DNA from: Phocaeicola intestinalis
Lineage (GTDB): Bacteria > Bacteroidota > Bacteroidia > Bacteroidales > Bacteroidaceae
Length of the DNA stretch: 64,000 nt
Assembly: GCF_014837065.1 (NCBI RefSeq)
Contig: NZ_JACSPP010000011.1
Coordinates: forward strand, 16,903-80,902
Direction of reading: 5' to 3'
The translations under genes were made by a program, and so were the position numbers. Positions 35,749-44,866 of the stretch are shown piece by piece. Numbering within the stretch: position 1 is the stretch's first letter; each line of letters opens with the position of its first letter. The notes below the pieces were generated by a model, which saw only the letters and a program-made list of their open reading frames with translations, did not search any database and was not told where the DNA came from.

Positions 35749-37212
35749 ATGGCGTTACAAACTGAAGTGTTATCCGAAATCCTGCGAACTTCGCCTTGCG
35801 TGGAACTGCTCCGCTTGCGCAACCGGCAACTGATTATCCTATTTCTTTTCAAAATGTTCTATCATAGGCAGACCGCCGTGCCTTTCGAATCCTTACGCAT
35901 GCAACTGGCCGACTACCTGAGCGCTGTACGACTAGAACAGGACGAAGAAAGCGGCATCACAGAATTCGATTCATTCGAGGAAAAGGCAGGCAAATACATC
36001 CAACGGTGGACCGACAAAGGATTCTTGCGCAACTATCAGGAAGAAACAGGCGAAGTATTTTACGAGCTATCACTCTATACCAGCAAAACCATCGACTGGC
36101 TGCTGAGCCTGAAACGTGAGGAATTCGTGGGCACGGAATCGAAATTCATGAATCTCTTCGGACAACTGAAGGAACTGGTAGAGTTTACCAACGAAGACAA
36201 GGAAGAGCGCATACGGATGCTGGAAGAGAAAAAGCGCGAGATAGAACACCAAATTCAGTCCATCCGTGCAGGAGGTGACGCACAGATATTCGAGGAATAC
36301 CAGATATTGCCTCGCTTCAAGCAAATCAGCCAGTCGGCAAAAGAATTGCTTTCCGACTTCAAAGAGGTAGAAGAAAACTTTAAAAGCATTACCAAGGACA
36401 TCTACCGCCGACATGCCGACGGAGCATATTCAAAAGGTGACATCCTGGGCTTTACCTTCGATGCCTTGGCAAACCTACAACAGAGTCCGCAAGGCAAAAG
36501 CTTTTATGCCTTTTGGGATTTCCTGCTGACCCCTTCATTACAACACACATGGGATGAACTGGTGGAACACCTCTACGACACGCTGGACGACAAGCGGTTG
36601 GAGGTGAACGACACCTTCCTGAAAAATATGAAGCAATACCTCTATTCCGCCGGGAAAAAAGTATATCAGGCAAATGACAAGATGGCAGAGAAACTAAGCC
36701 GCATCATCTGCGAAAACGGAACGATACCTACCATTGCCACCCAACGGGTGATAACCGACATCCAGTCGTCCCTGTTAGCATTGGCACAAAAAGGCATCAC
36801 GCCCGATGTATCGCTGGAAGTAGAAACACTACCTGATATCAATATGCCTCTGGAACGGAAACTCACCTTGGAACGAAACGTAGAAGTCATCTATCGACAA
36901 GCATTGGAAATGGCAAGTTCGGACATCAGCGAAGCCCATTCGGCAGAGAACCTGTTCGTGCAAAACCGTATAGACCGACGCACATTGAAACAACACATTC
37001 AGCATGCCTTGCGACACAAGCGTCAGACTACATTAGGCGATGTCATCCAGGAAAACGGTGGCTTGCAGCAGGGTTTGTCGGAATTATTCGGCTACATCAG
37101 TGTAATACGCGATTTCCGGCATATCATCCATGCCGAGCGGACACAGACCGTAACGTTCGACGAAACACAGCACAAAGCAATTGTTATTCCAGAAATCATT
37201 GTCGTGCGATGA
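35749..37212 (+). CDS. jetA: JetA/MksF-like kleisin subunit (DUF3375-type)
   Basis: 487 aa from the ATG at 35749. The N-terminal LSEILRTSPCVELLRLRNRQ and QTAVPFESLRMQLADYLSAV form a winged-helix-like domain, followed by a long central coiled coil (EDKEERIRMLEEKKREIEHQ) and a C-terminal domain, matching DUF3375/JetA of Wadjet systems and MksF of alternative condensins. As kleisin it would bridge the two heads of the JetC SMC dimer. The following genes encode JetB and JetC, which makes the call firm as a set. Whether it is defensive or housekeeping is open. Confidence 0.85.
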   Translation: MALQTEVLSEILRTSPCVELLRLRNRQLIILFLFKMFYHRQTAVPFESLRMQLADYLSAVRLEQDEESGITEFDSFEEKAGKYIQRWTDKGFLRNYQEETGEVFYELSLYTSKTIDWLLSLKREEFVGTESKFMNLFGQLKELVEFTNEDKEERIRMLEEKKREIEHQIQSIRAGGDAQIFEEYQILPRFKQISQSAKELLSDFKEVEENFKSITKDIYRRHADGAYSKGDILGFTFDALANLQQSPQGKSFYAFWDFLLTPSLQHTWDELVEHLYDTLDDKRLEVNDTFLKNMKQYLYSAGKKVYQANDKMAEKLSRIICENGTIPTIATQRVITDIQSSLLALAQKGITPDVSLEVETLPDINMPLERKLTLERNVEVIYRQALEMASSDISEAHSAENLFVQNRIDRRTLKQHIQHALRHKRQTTLGDVIQENGGLQQGLSELFGYISVIRDFRHIIHAERTQTVTFDETQHKAIVIPEIIVVR

Positions 37213-37305
37213 AGTGCATGTTTACAGAGGACACTGAGTATTTCAATTATTTCCTCTGTGGTAAGCCCAAACTCCAAAACCCAAGAACTTAAAACTCAAA
37301 AACGA

Positions 37306-37881
37306 ATGAACTTAGAATCTTACATCTCCCCATACGCACGGGCAGTGGTCTGCCTGTTGAAAGGTCCGGTAAATACCACCGACCGATGTTGGAACGACCT
37401 GTTACATTACCAGACAGAAATCCAGAAATATATTTCACAAATCGGGCTGGAACTGATTGTAAAACGCGACGAAGGATTCGCTTACCTGAAACAGATGACC
37501 GACGAGAGTGGCAATACCCTGGGACTGGTGCCCCGCAAGCCGCTGGGGTTCGAATGTTCAGTGCTCGCCATCATCCTCCGCGAGGTGCTCGAAGAATTCG
37601 ACAGCAACCTTGACGAGCTATATACCACCGCATGCTACATCACCGGCAAGGAACTGAAAGAACGCATCGAACTATTCCTCCCCGAACGCTTCAACCGTGT
37701 CAAGCTCTTAAACGAACTTGACTCGTACATCGCCCGTATGGTGCAACTGGGATTCCTGATAGAAAGAGAGCAAGAAGGGCGTACCTTTTATCAAATCCAC
37801 CGCATTATCAAAGAAAAGGTCACACTCGACCAATTGGTAGAATTTAAAAAGAAACTCGAAAGCTATGTTGAATCTGTTTAG
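37306..37881 (+). CDS. jetB: JetB/MksE-like subunit (DUF4194-type)
   Basis: 191 aa from the ATG at 37306. Two winged-helix-like units: YARAVVCLLKGPVNTTDRCW with the helix EIQKYISQIGLELIVKRDEG and strand FAYLKQ, then PLGFECSVLAIILREVLEEF and LDSYIARMVQLGFLIEREQE. This is the KITE-type partner (DUF4194) that binds the kleisin. Its 3' end overlaps the jetC start by 17 bp, implying translational coupling. Confidence 0.85.
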   Translation: MNLESYISPYARAVVCLLKGPVNTTDRCWNDLLHYQTEIQKYISQIGLELIVKRDEGFAYLKQMTDESGNTLGLVPRKPLGFECSVLAIILREVLEEFDSNLDELYTTACYITGKELKERIELFLPERFNRVKLLNELDSYIARMVQLGFLIEREQEGRTFYQIHRIIKEKVTLDQLVEFKKKLESYVESV

Positions 37882-40800
37882 TACATCTTCGGATACGGCG
37901 GGGTTCCGCCTCGACTATATGGAAATCTATAACTGGGGCACATTCCACGAACGCATCTTCCGACTTGCCCCACAAGGCAACAATGCCTTGCTTACCGGAG
38001 CCAATGCTTCGGGCAAAAGCACCATCATCGATGCGTTGCTCACTTTACTGGTGCCAGCTAAGAAAGACCGTTTCTATAATCAGTCTTCGGGCGTGGAAAA
38101 GAAAGGGAACCGTACCGAAGAAACCTATGTACTGGGACATTACGGTAATATACAGAAGGAAGGCGAACGGGGAGTCACCACGCAAGCCTTGCGTGACAAA
38201 AGTGCCTACTCGGTGCTGCTCGCCTCGTTTTCGAATACAGACCAGCGGGTAGTTACCATCTTCCAGGTGCGCTGGTTCTCGGGTGGAGAACTGAGACGTA
38301 GTTTCGGGCTTGCCCATGTCCCCCTGGAAATACAAAAAGACTTTCAGCCCTTCGATGGCAAAGGTGTATGGCGGCGCAGGCTGGAGGCATCCTACAAAGG
38401 AGCACGCACGCTGGTTGAGTTCTTCGACGGACCAGTAGGCTATGCCGAGCGCATCACCCAACTGTTCGGTATGCGTTCGGTCAAGGCACTGAGCCTGTTC
38501 AACCAGATTGTGGGCGTGAAAGTGCTTGACGACCTCGATGAATTTATCCGCATCAATATGCTGGAAGAACACGATGCCGAATCCCAGTACCTACAACTGA
38601 AAGATAGTTTTACTACCCTGATAGACGCCAAAGTCAACATTGAGAAAGCACGCACCCAAATAGAGATGCTCCAGCCGATAGCCAGCCTGGCATCCCAAAT
38701 AGAAAGTGCCGACGAACGGCTTCACCAGCTGATGACCGACAAAGACACAGCTGTCTATTGGTTTGCCAAACAACTGATAGACCTTGCCAAGGAGAAACTC
38801 GATGTGGCAATGAAGGAAAAAGAAAAACTGGAAACCGAAATCGCACACCTGCGCCAGCGTGAAGAAAAACTGAAGCAGGAAGAACGCACACTCTCGCTTG
38901 CCATCGAGAAAGACGAAGTCGGACGTAAACTGAAAGAATTGGAAACCGACATCGAACGCCTCTCAAAAGTGCGCAACGAGCGAATGGCATCAATGGACAC
39001 TTACAACGAACTTGCCAGCAAATCCGGATTCTCACCCAACCCCGACGAAAAGACCTTCAATGCCCAGCGGGCCCAGGCTGCACAACAGATTGAAGAATGG
39101 ACGGAAACCAAGGAAACATGTATCCGAAAACAAGTCCAGACAGAAAATGAACAAAAAAAACTGGCACAGCAGGTAGAAGAGCTGGTACACACAGTAGAAA
39201 TGCTCCAGAAAAACAAGAACAACATTCCCTTACGCGAAACCGAAATCCGTGACGCCATTTTAGCGCATACAGGAGCTTCGAAAGAAGAAATTCCTTTCGT
39301 TGGCGAATTATGCCGGGTGGCTGAAGACGAAAAAGAATGGGAAATAGCACTGGAAAAAATCCTGCACCACTTCGCACTCCACCTTATTGTGCCCGACAAA
39401 TATTACCATCAGGTCAACGAATACGTAAATACCACCAACTTGAAAGGACGGGTGATGTTCTACCGCTATACGCCCTCAGGTTCGCTTGCCGGTATGCAGA
39501 CGTACCAGCTTTCCGCTGGCGAAGAAGGACAAGTCATCGACAAAATTGAAATCCGTCCCGATAGCGAATACGAAGAATGGGTGCGCGACATGATTCTGGA
39601 AAAATACAACTACACATGTGCCGATACACTGTCCGCATTCGAGCGTTACCGAGAAAAAGTGGTTACCCGCGAAGGACTGGTCAAATTTGCCGGCGAACGC
39701 CACGAGAAAGACGATCGTCCACACATCTTGCGCCGTGAGAATTTTGTTCTGGGCTGGGAGAATAAAGAAAAGATACGTCTCTTGCAACAAGAATTGCTCC
39801 AACTTCAGGAACAGGACGCCACGCTTGCACGAGAGATAGACCGCATCCGGCAAGAAGCTGCAGAAGGAGAAGCCCGGTGTGCCTTGCACCGCCGATTGGT
39901 AGACTTATTCCCTGACTTCAAGAAAATAGACTGGCAAAGCTTCGTAGGCGAAATCCAACGCAAACAGGAAGAAAAAGAAGCCTTGGAAAAAGGGAATGAC
40001 CATCTGCACACCCTCCAGACACAACTGGAAAATGTACACGAAGAACAGCACCGCCTCTCGGTGACTGACATTCCGGAACACACCCGGAAAATGATTCATG
40101 CCGAATACCGCATCGAACAGTTGCAACGGGAAATAGACGAAAACCAACGGGTAATTTCGTCCATCCGGTCATTACTCTTCACTGATTTCGAAAAGAATTA
40201 TGCCTACTTGTGCGAACTTTCTTACGACCAATTGAAACAAGAGCGCGGCAAGTTCCAGGCAAAGAACGAGCGTGAGCGCAAAAAACTGGAAACGGAAAAA
40301 CGCGGATACGAAGACGAGGCAAAAGTGAAAATTACCGCCTTCAAGCATCCCGATGAGGATATCCTCACCCGTTTCAAAGACTGGCGTGCCGATGTAGACA
40401 CTTTGCCTGATGCCACTCATATCGAACTGATAGACGCCTACCGGCAAATGCTGGAAAGGCTGGAAAAAGAAAACCTGCCCAAGTACGAAAAGCAATTCGA
40501 CGGCTATCTGCAAAAGACACTCACCGATAAAGTGGGCGAGTTCCGGATGTTCTTCATCAACTGGATGCATACCATCAAGAGCAACATCGATATGCTCAAT
40601 GACTCATTGAAAGCCATCGATTACCGGATGCGTCCCGTTACCTACATCCAGCTCACCGCCCTTACACAAATCAGTGAAGAAGCCAGCGAGTTCAGACGGC
40701 TTATGGACGAGGCGGTTCCGAATGTACAGAAAATCAATGCCACATCCGACGGCAGGCGAATACACTTCTACGAACACGTAGAACCGTTTATGAGCCGTCT

Positions 40801-41269
40801 GGCAGACGAGGAATGGCGAGCCAAAGTTATGGACGTACGCTTCTGGTTCACCTACAAAGCAGAAGAATTCAACCGCCAGAGCGGACACAAGGAAACCACC
40901 TATGAGAATATGGGACACCTTTCGGGAGGAGAAAAAGCGCAGCTGACGTATACCATCCTCGGTTCCGCCATTGCCTACCAGTTCGGACTTACCAAAAGTG
41001 GATTGCAAAGTGATTCGTTCCGGTTCGTGGCAATCGACGAGGCATTCAAGGCACAGGACGAAGACAAGGCACGCTACCTCATCACCCTGTGCAAGCAACT
41101 CCATCTCCAACTCCTTGTAGTGACGCCCAACGACAACATCCATATTGTGGAAAACGATATCTCGTACGTCTATTTCGTAGAACGCAAAGAGGAGAAAACC
41201 TCCTGGCTCTATAGCATGCCGATAGAACAATGGAAACGCGAGACCCACGAACAACCAAGTAGGACCTGA
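37865..41269 (+). CDS. jetC: JetC/MksB-like SMC ATPase
   Basis: 1134 aa. Walker A GANASGKS at residues 45-52, long coiled coils on both sides of a hinge region (about 270-500 and 620-900), ABC signature HLSGGEKAQ near 1017-1025, and Walker B FRFVAIDEAF near 1053-1062. This head-coil-hinge-coil-head order defines SMC proteins; size and partners place it with Wadjet JetC/MksB. ATP-driven loop extrusion is known for Wadjet, where JetD then cleaves plasmid DNA. No jetD follows here: after the stop there is an inverted repeat and about 650 bp without a gene. Confidence 0.9.
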   Translation: MLNLFSTSSDTAGFRLDYMEIYNWGTFHERIFRLAPQGNNALLTGANASGKSTIIDALLTLLVPAKKDRFYNQSSGVEKKGNRTEETYVLGHYGNIQKEGERGVTTQALRDKSAYSVLLASFSNTDQRVVTIFQVRWFSGGELRRSFGLAHVPLEIQKDFQPFDGKGVWRRRLEASYKGARTLVEFFDGPVGYAERITQLFGMRSVKALSLFNQIVGVKVLDDLDEFIRINMLEEHDAESQYLQLKDSFTTLIDAKVNIEKARTQIEMLQPIASLASQIESADERLHQLMTDKDTAVYWFAKQLIDLAKEKLDVAMKEKEKLETEIAHLRQREEKLKQEERTLSLAIEKDEVGRKLKELETDIERLSKVRNERMASMDTYNELASKSGFSPNPDEKTFNAQRAQAAQQIEEWTETKETCIRKQVQTENEQKKLAQQVEELVHTVEMLQKNKNNIPLRETEIRDAILAHTGASKEEIPFVGELCRVAEDEKEWEIALEKILHHFALHLIVPDKYYHQVNEYVNTTNLKGRVMFYRYTPSGSLAGMQTYQLSAGEEGQVIDKIEIRPDSEYEEWVRDMILEKYNYTCADTLSAFERYREKVVTREGLVKFAGERHEKDDRPHILRRENFVLGWENKEKIRLLQQELLQLQEQDATLAREIDRIRQEAAEGEARCALHRRLVDLFPDFKKIDWQSFVGEIQRKQEEKEALEKGNDHLHTLQTQLENVHEEQHRLSVTDIPEHTRKMIHAEYRIEQLQREIDENQRVISSIRSLLFTDFEKNYAYLCELSYDQLKQERGKFQAKNERERKKLETEKRGYEDEAKVKITAFKHPDEDILTRFKDWRADVDTLPDATHIELIDAYRQMLERLEKENLPKYEKQFDGYLQKTLTDKVGEFRMFFINWMHTIKSNIDMLNDSLKAIDYRMRPVTYIQLTALTQISEEASEFRRLMDEAVPNVQKINATSDGRRIHFYEHVEPFMSRLADEEWRAKVMDVRFWFTYKAEEFNRQSGHKETTYENMGHLSGGEKAQLTYTILGSAIAYQFGLTKSGLQSDSFRFVAIDEAFKAQDEDKARYLITLCKQLHLQLLVVTPNDNIHIVENDISYVYFVERKEEKTSWLYSMPIEQWKRETHEQPSRT

Positions 41270-41706
41270 AACCGAACTACTGACATGAAACCGCACCAAA
41301 ATAAAAGTCTGCTTTCATTTTATCACTGCCAGCACAGTGAAGGATTTCGAAAACATAAACCGATGCATACGAAATCCTTCGCTATGCTCCTCCAGACATA
41401 CTTTTTGATAGTTCAATCCTATTTCAGCACACCATCTTATCATACATTTCCTCCAGCATATAGGAAAAATGTATGAAAAAAATTCCGTTTTTGACAAATT
41501 GCATGTATGAAAATTTTGAATTTTCCATGATTACTTATATCTTTGTTATGTCTAACCAATTACTATGAATAATGGCAGACGGTATTACATGTAAAGAAAG
41601 ATATTTTTCATGCGTTTATCTTTTACTTCCTGAATATTGTAAAAACAAAAAAGGAATTGTCTTTGCAGTGTTGCCTGTGAGCCCTTGTGTTCTGTGACAA
41701 CATCAA

Positions 41707-41745
41707 CAAAAATGCACAAATCCATACCGCGCAGAGTATAATTGC
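41707..41745 (-). repeat. Dispersed TATAC-TGCGCGGTATG motif, copy 4
   Basis: On the minus strand: tatactctgcgcggtatgga followed by tttgtgcattttt, the closest match to the consensus of the four copies. Confidence 0.5.
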
Positions 41746-41901
41746 AAAACATAACTGATAAAAGATAACAAAATGAAGATATGTCAATCTTTCCGGAATG
41801 AAGACATTCATACTTGTCTTTTCCTAAGGGAATAACGCAAACTCTCAAGAAACAAGACAAACCGGAAAACAGATTCCCATATCTTTTTTAATGTTTACCT
41901 A

Positions 41902-41910
41902 TATTTTTGT
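41902..41910 (+). promoter_or_regulatory. -7 box TATTTTTGT for the small HTH gene
   Basis: TATTTTTG fits TAnnTTTG and lies about 17 bp before the ATG at 41927. Its surroundings (ttacctatatttttgttata) resemble those of the orphan box at 41538 (ttacttatatctttgttatg), suggesting a duplicated promoter. Confidence 0.55.
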
Positions 41911-41926
41911 TATACCTTAATTATAT

Positions 41927-42136
41927 ATGAAAACAATGCATATCGGTCAACTCATCAAACAAGAAATGGACAAACAAGGAAAAACAGTATCTTGGCTGGC
42001 CAGAGAATTGTCGTATTGCAGAACAAATGTATACAAAATATACGACAAGAAATCCATCGACACTGATTTGTTATTGCGCATTTCCATTTTATTAAAGCAC
42101 GATTTCTTTGCCTGCTATTCGAATGAATTAAAGTAA
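41927..42136 (+). CDS. Small XRE-like helix-turn-helix protein
   Basis: 69 aa. IGQLIKQEMDKQGKTVSWLA, RELSYCRTNVYKIYDKKSID and TDLLLRISILLKHDFFACYS follow the five-helix XRE pattern, with the recognition helix around RTNVYKIY. A start four codons later (MHIGQL) is possible. It probably binds DNA and may control the following envelope genes. Such small HTH proteins are common beside secreted proteins in Bacteroides accessory regions. Confidence 0.75.
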   Translation: MKTMHIGQLIKQEMDKQGKTVSWLARELSYCRTNVYKIYDKKSIDTDLLLRISILLKHDFFACYSNELK

Positions 42137-42242
42137 AATGTCCCCAATATATAAACATATACACTTATTGGGGACACTTTTACTTCATTTTGTTAATATA
42201 TATTTTTTTCTTTGTATATCTAAACAGTCAAACACACAAAAT

Positions 42243-43238
42243 ATGAACAACAAAGTAAAGCAAATTATATTGACAGGCATATGCATTTTCACCGGATTCG
42301 GCGGATATATCCAAGCACAACAAGTAGACTACTCCGTAGTTTCAGTTCCAGAAGAATCCAGTAACCAATTCATCCGTATCACATCAGATGCCGATTGTGT
42401 ATGTATGCCCATCGTAAAACGGAACGGGAACAAACGCATTGACTGGCTCTCCAATCGCATATTAGACACTTCAACCGACGGGCAACATATCGCCTATCTT
42501 TCAGCACGCAACAACACGACCAACATCTTTATAAAAGATTTAAACAAACAAGGAGGTTCTGTACAACGAACCAATCGTTCGGCTGTGCTGGACTTTTCTT
42601 ATTCACCCGATGGAAAATACATTTGTTTTTCAGAAACTCGCGGGGGAACAAACCAGATATTCCGCACCGATGCCAAAGAGGGATATGTGTGTCGGCAAAT
42701 CACCAGTGGAAGTCAAGATTATTCCCCCGTTTATTCAACAAACATGACACAAATATTCTTTGCCAGACAAGAGCTGAAAAGTGTCAGTATCTGGAGTTAT
42801 AATGTACAAAACAATTTCCTTTCAACATTCACCAGTGGCATGAATCCGTATCCTGTAAAATCAGAACAAGCATTTGTATGTACCCGTCCCAATGCAGCAG
42901 GAAAAAGCGAAATATGGAAAATAAATTATCATACAGGCACAGAGGAATGCATTATCTCTGACCCCGAACGAAGTTTCACTTCTCCAATAATTTCACCCGA
43001 TGGGAAATGGCTGTTGTTTGTAGGAAGCAGCAAAATAACATCAGGGACATTCACTTATTTGAATACCGACATATTTGTAGCAAGAACAGACGGCACGGAC
43101 ATGACACAACTCACCTACCATGCCGCCGATGACCTCAGCCCCGTATGGAGCAGAGACGGGAAATACATCTATTTTATTTCCCAACGTGGAAGTACCTCAG
43201 GTACAGCCAATATCTGGCGAATGAACTTTAATTACTAA
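42243..43238 (+). CDS. Secreted TolB-like (PD40) beta-propeller protein
   Basis: 331 aa from the ATG at 42243, with a signal peptide (IILTGICIFTGFGGYIQAQ). It contains repeated PD40/WD40-like blades: STDGQHIAYLSARNNTTNIF, SYSPDGKYICFSETRGGTNQ, ISPDGKWLLFVGS and WSRDGKYIYFISQRGSTSGT. It resembles the propeller part of TolB without the N-terminal domain, so it probably binds a protein or ligand in the periplasm. The barrel gene begins 22 bp downstream. Confidence 0.82.
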   Translation: MNNKVKQIILTGICIFTGFGGYIQAQQVDYSVVSVPEESSNQFIRITSDADCVCMPIVKRNGNKRIDWLSNRILDTSTDGQHIAYLSARNNTTNIFIKDLNKQGGSVQRTNRSAVLDFSYSPDGKYICFSETRGGTNQIFRTDAKEGYVCRQITSGSQDYSPVYSTNMTQIFFARQELKSVSIWSYNVQNNFLSTFTSGMNPYPVKSEQAFVCTRPNAAGKSEIWKINYHTGTEECIISDPERSFTSPIISPDGKWLLFVGSSKITSGTFTYLNTDIFVARTDGTDMTQLTYHAADDLSPVWSRDGKYIYFISQRGSTSGTANIWRMNFNY

Positions 43239-43259
43239 TACCTTTTAAATTTATGTATC

Positions 43260-43976
43260 ATGAAAAAGTTTAAGTTATTTGTGTTGTTGGCTTTTATAGG
43301 CTTGGCAACCAGTGCTTCTGCACAGTTCGTTAATTCAGGCACATCCAGTAGCACATCAAACAGCAGTTCATTTGATGTCACTTCCGTAAAGACTAGCGGA
43401 TGGAATCGCATCTATGTATCGTACAATCCTTCAAAGTTGAAATTTGATTATGACGATGCGGATGATATAAAATTCAAAGGATTGACCGTTGGTTGGTTAA
43501 GAGGCTTCGGGCTTACCCAAAAGTTACCCTTGTACATGGAGGTAGGTGCAGGCGTTCAGTACAGAAGCTATAAGGACGAAGAATCTGATTCTTATGGCGG
43601 ATATGAAGCCAGCTATTCAAATAAAATCACAATGCTTTCTTTGAATATCCCTGTAAATTTATTGTATCGGTTCAACATCACAGACGACTTTTCCATCAGC
43701 CCTTACTTCGGATTAGACTTCCGCATAAATCTCCTTGGCAAGAATAAAGCCGAAGTAACTTATAACGACGAAACAGATTCGGAAGATATTAACCTGTTCG
43801 ATGATGACGATATGGGCGATGAAGCTTGGGGACGCTTCCAAGCCGGCTGGCATCTTGGTGTAGGATTTGATTACCGTGTACTACATGTAGGAGTAGAATA
43901 TGGAACCGACTTCAACGAGATAGCCGAAAAAACAAAATTCGCAACCACTTCTATTACATTGGGACTAAACTTCTGA
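43260..43976 (+). CDS. Outer-membrane beta-barrel protein
   Basis: 238 aa. Signal peptide (FKLFVLLAFIGLATSASA), a Ser/Thr-rich linker, then alternating strands with aromatic girdles (RIYVSYNPSKLKFDY, LYMEVGAGVQYRSY, HLGVGFDYRVLHVGVEYGTD) ending in SITLGLNF, a typical OmpA/OMP_b-brl barrel end. Acidic loops (NLFDDDDMGDEAWG) could bind cations. Co-transcribed with the propeller gene. The role is unknown. Confidence 0.83.
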   Translation: MKKFKLFVLLAFIGLATSASAQFVNSGTSSSTSNSSSFDVTSVKTSGWNRIYVSYNPSKLKFDYDDADDIKFKGLTVGWLRGFGLTQKLPLYMEVGAGVQYRSYKDEESDSYGGYEASYSNKITMLSLNIPVNLLYRFNITDDFSISPYFGLDFRINLLGKNKAEVTYNDETDSEDINLFDDDDMGDEAWGRFQAGWHLGVGFDYRVLHVGVEYGTDFNEIAEKTKFATTSITLGLNF

Positions 43977-43997
43977 TATATAAACCAAACAAAGAGT

Positions 43998-44029
43998 AAG
44001 GTGTGCCAAATCCTATTTCGGCACACCTT
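43998..44029 (+). terminator. Intrinsic terminator after the barrel gene
   Basis: aaggtgtgcc at 43998-44007 pairs with ggcacacctt at 44020-44029, followed by cttta. It separates the barrel gene from the lipoprotein gene, 17 bp before the latter's ATG, so it may also attenuate. Confidence 0.7.
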
Positions 44030-44046
44030 CTTTAATCTTAATACTT

Positions 44047-44409
44047 ATGAAAACAATTCGATTATTTTGGCTATTTACTGTTATGGCATTGATGGCAGTA
44101 AGCTGCTCGGATGATGATAATGACCTTGAAAGTTCGATTGTAGGCGCATGGCAATCTGAAATTCATACTTCCCGCATATGGATATTTATGAGCGATGGAC
44201 AGGTTGTTTCTGAAGATGAGTATGGCACTTACTATCTAAATGGAGACCGTTTGTATATTTCATGGACAGACGAATACGGTAATTATGAGGAAGCTTTTCT
44301 AATTGTTGAATTAACATCCGACACAATGATTCTTGACGAATTGGACGAAGAAGGGATAGCTCATGATGACCCGGAAACTTACCGACGAATAAATATGGGA
44401 AACAGGTAA
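44047..44409 (+). CDS. Small lipocalin-like surface lipoprotein
   Basis: 120 aa. Signal with lipobox (LMAVSC) followed by SDDDNDLE, an acidic run matching the Bacteroidetes surface lipoprotein export signal. The mature part begins SIVGAWQSEI and continues as short strands (IWIFMSDGQVV, TYYLNGDRLYISW, EEAFLIVELTSDTMILDELD), the pattern of lipocalin-like proteins in this phylum. Ligand unknown. Confidence 0.75.
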   Translation: MKTIRLFWLFTVMALMAVSCSDDDNDLESSIVGAWQSEIHTSRIWIFMSDGQVVSEDEYGTYYLNGDRLYISWTDEYGNYEEAFLIVELTSDTMILDELDEEGIAHDDPETYRRINMGNR

Positions 44410-44866
44410 AAAACAAACAACCCGCTATCTTCCTCATTACATCCCTTCCCAGCCTCCCCCCATAATGGAAGGTCGGGAAGGGTTCTCAAAAACATATTCC
44501 AAATCAGTACACAATAAATTCAAAACAGTTTCTGACATTTCTTTTTGCACACAAAATCTCACCCACAAGAAACAAAAAGAAAACAAAACAAGGAATACTG
44601 AATCTTTTTACTTACATTAAATCTTTATTTGATTTCATTTCGTCCACAATTCATCAAAATATTTTTCATTTTGCAACACATTATATAGAAAATCCTTTCA
44701 ATTTAAAACACAACAAGCTATTATGCTTAAAAAGTGCACTCATTCAGCTTAAAACAAAAACAAAAAGACATAAATTTGCAGTGTAATAAAACAAAAAGAT
44801 GTTTATCCGGGATAACAACTGTAAATGTGTTAGTTTAAATGGTATGAATGATTAAATCAGGAAACT
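44410..44866. other. Noncoding stretch with MITE solo end and promoter
   Basis: No gene is seen. A solo MITE left end lies at 44486-44533 (minus), reading gaaactgttttgaatttatt then tgatttggaata. A full -7 box TAAATTTGC is at 44771-44779, 88 bp before the TorF-like gene, leaving a leader of about 80 nt. The rest is A/T-rich. Confidence 0.55.

Larger units (their letters stand above)
41270..41926. other. Noncoding AT-rich stretch after jetC
   Basis: No gene is supported. It contains an inverted repeat at 41339-41380 (gaaggatttcg against cgaaatccttc), a possible jetC terminator; an orphan -7 box at 41538-41546 (TATCTTTGT) followed by a 9-codon frame (MNNGRRYYM) at 41565; a TGCGCGGTATG motif copy at 41707-41745 (minus); and a second -7 box at 41902-41909. 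No trace of a JetD-like coding sequence was found on either strand. Confidence 0.65.

Noticed and set aside
41285..41860. Possible JetD gene after jetC
   Set aside because: Only short frames (63 and 91 codons) without nuclease or toprim-like motifs exist, and they cross an inverted repeat and promoter-like sequences.
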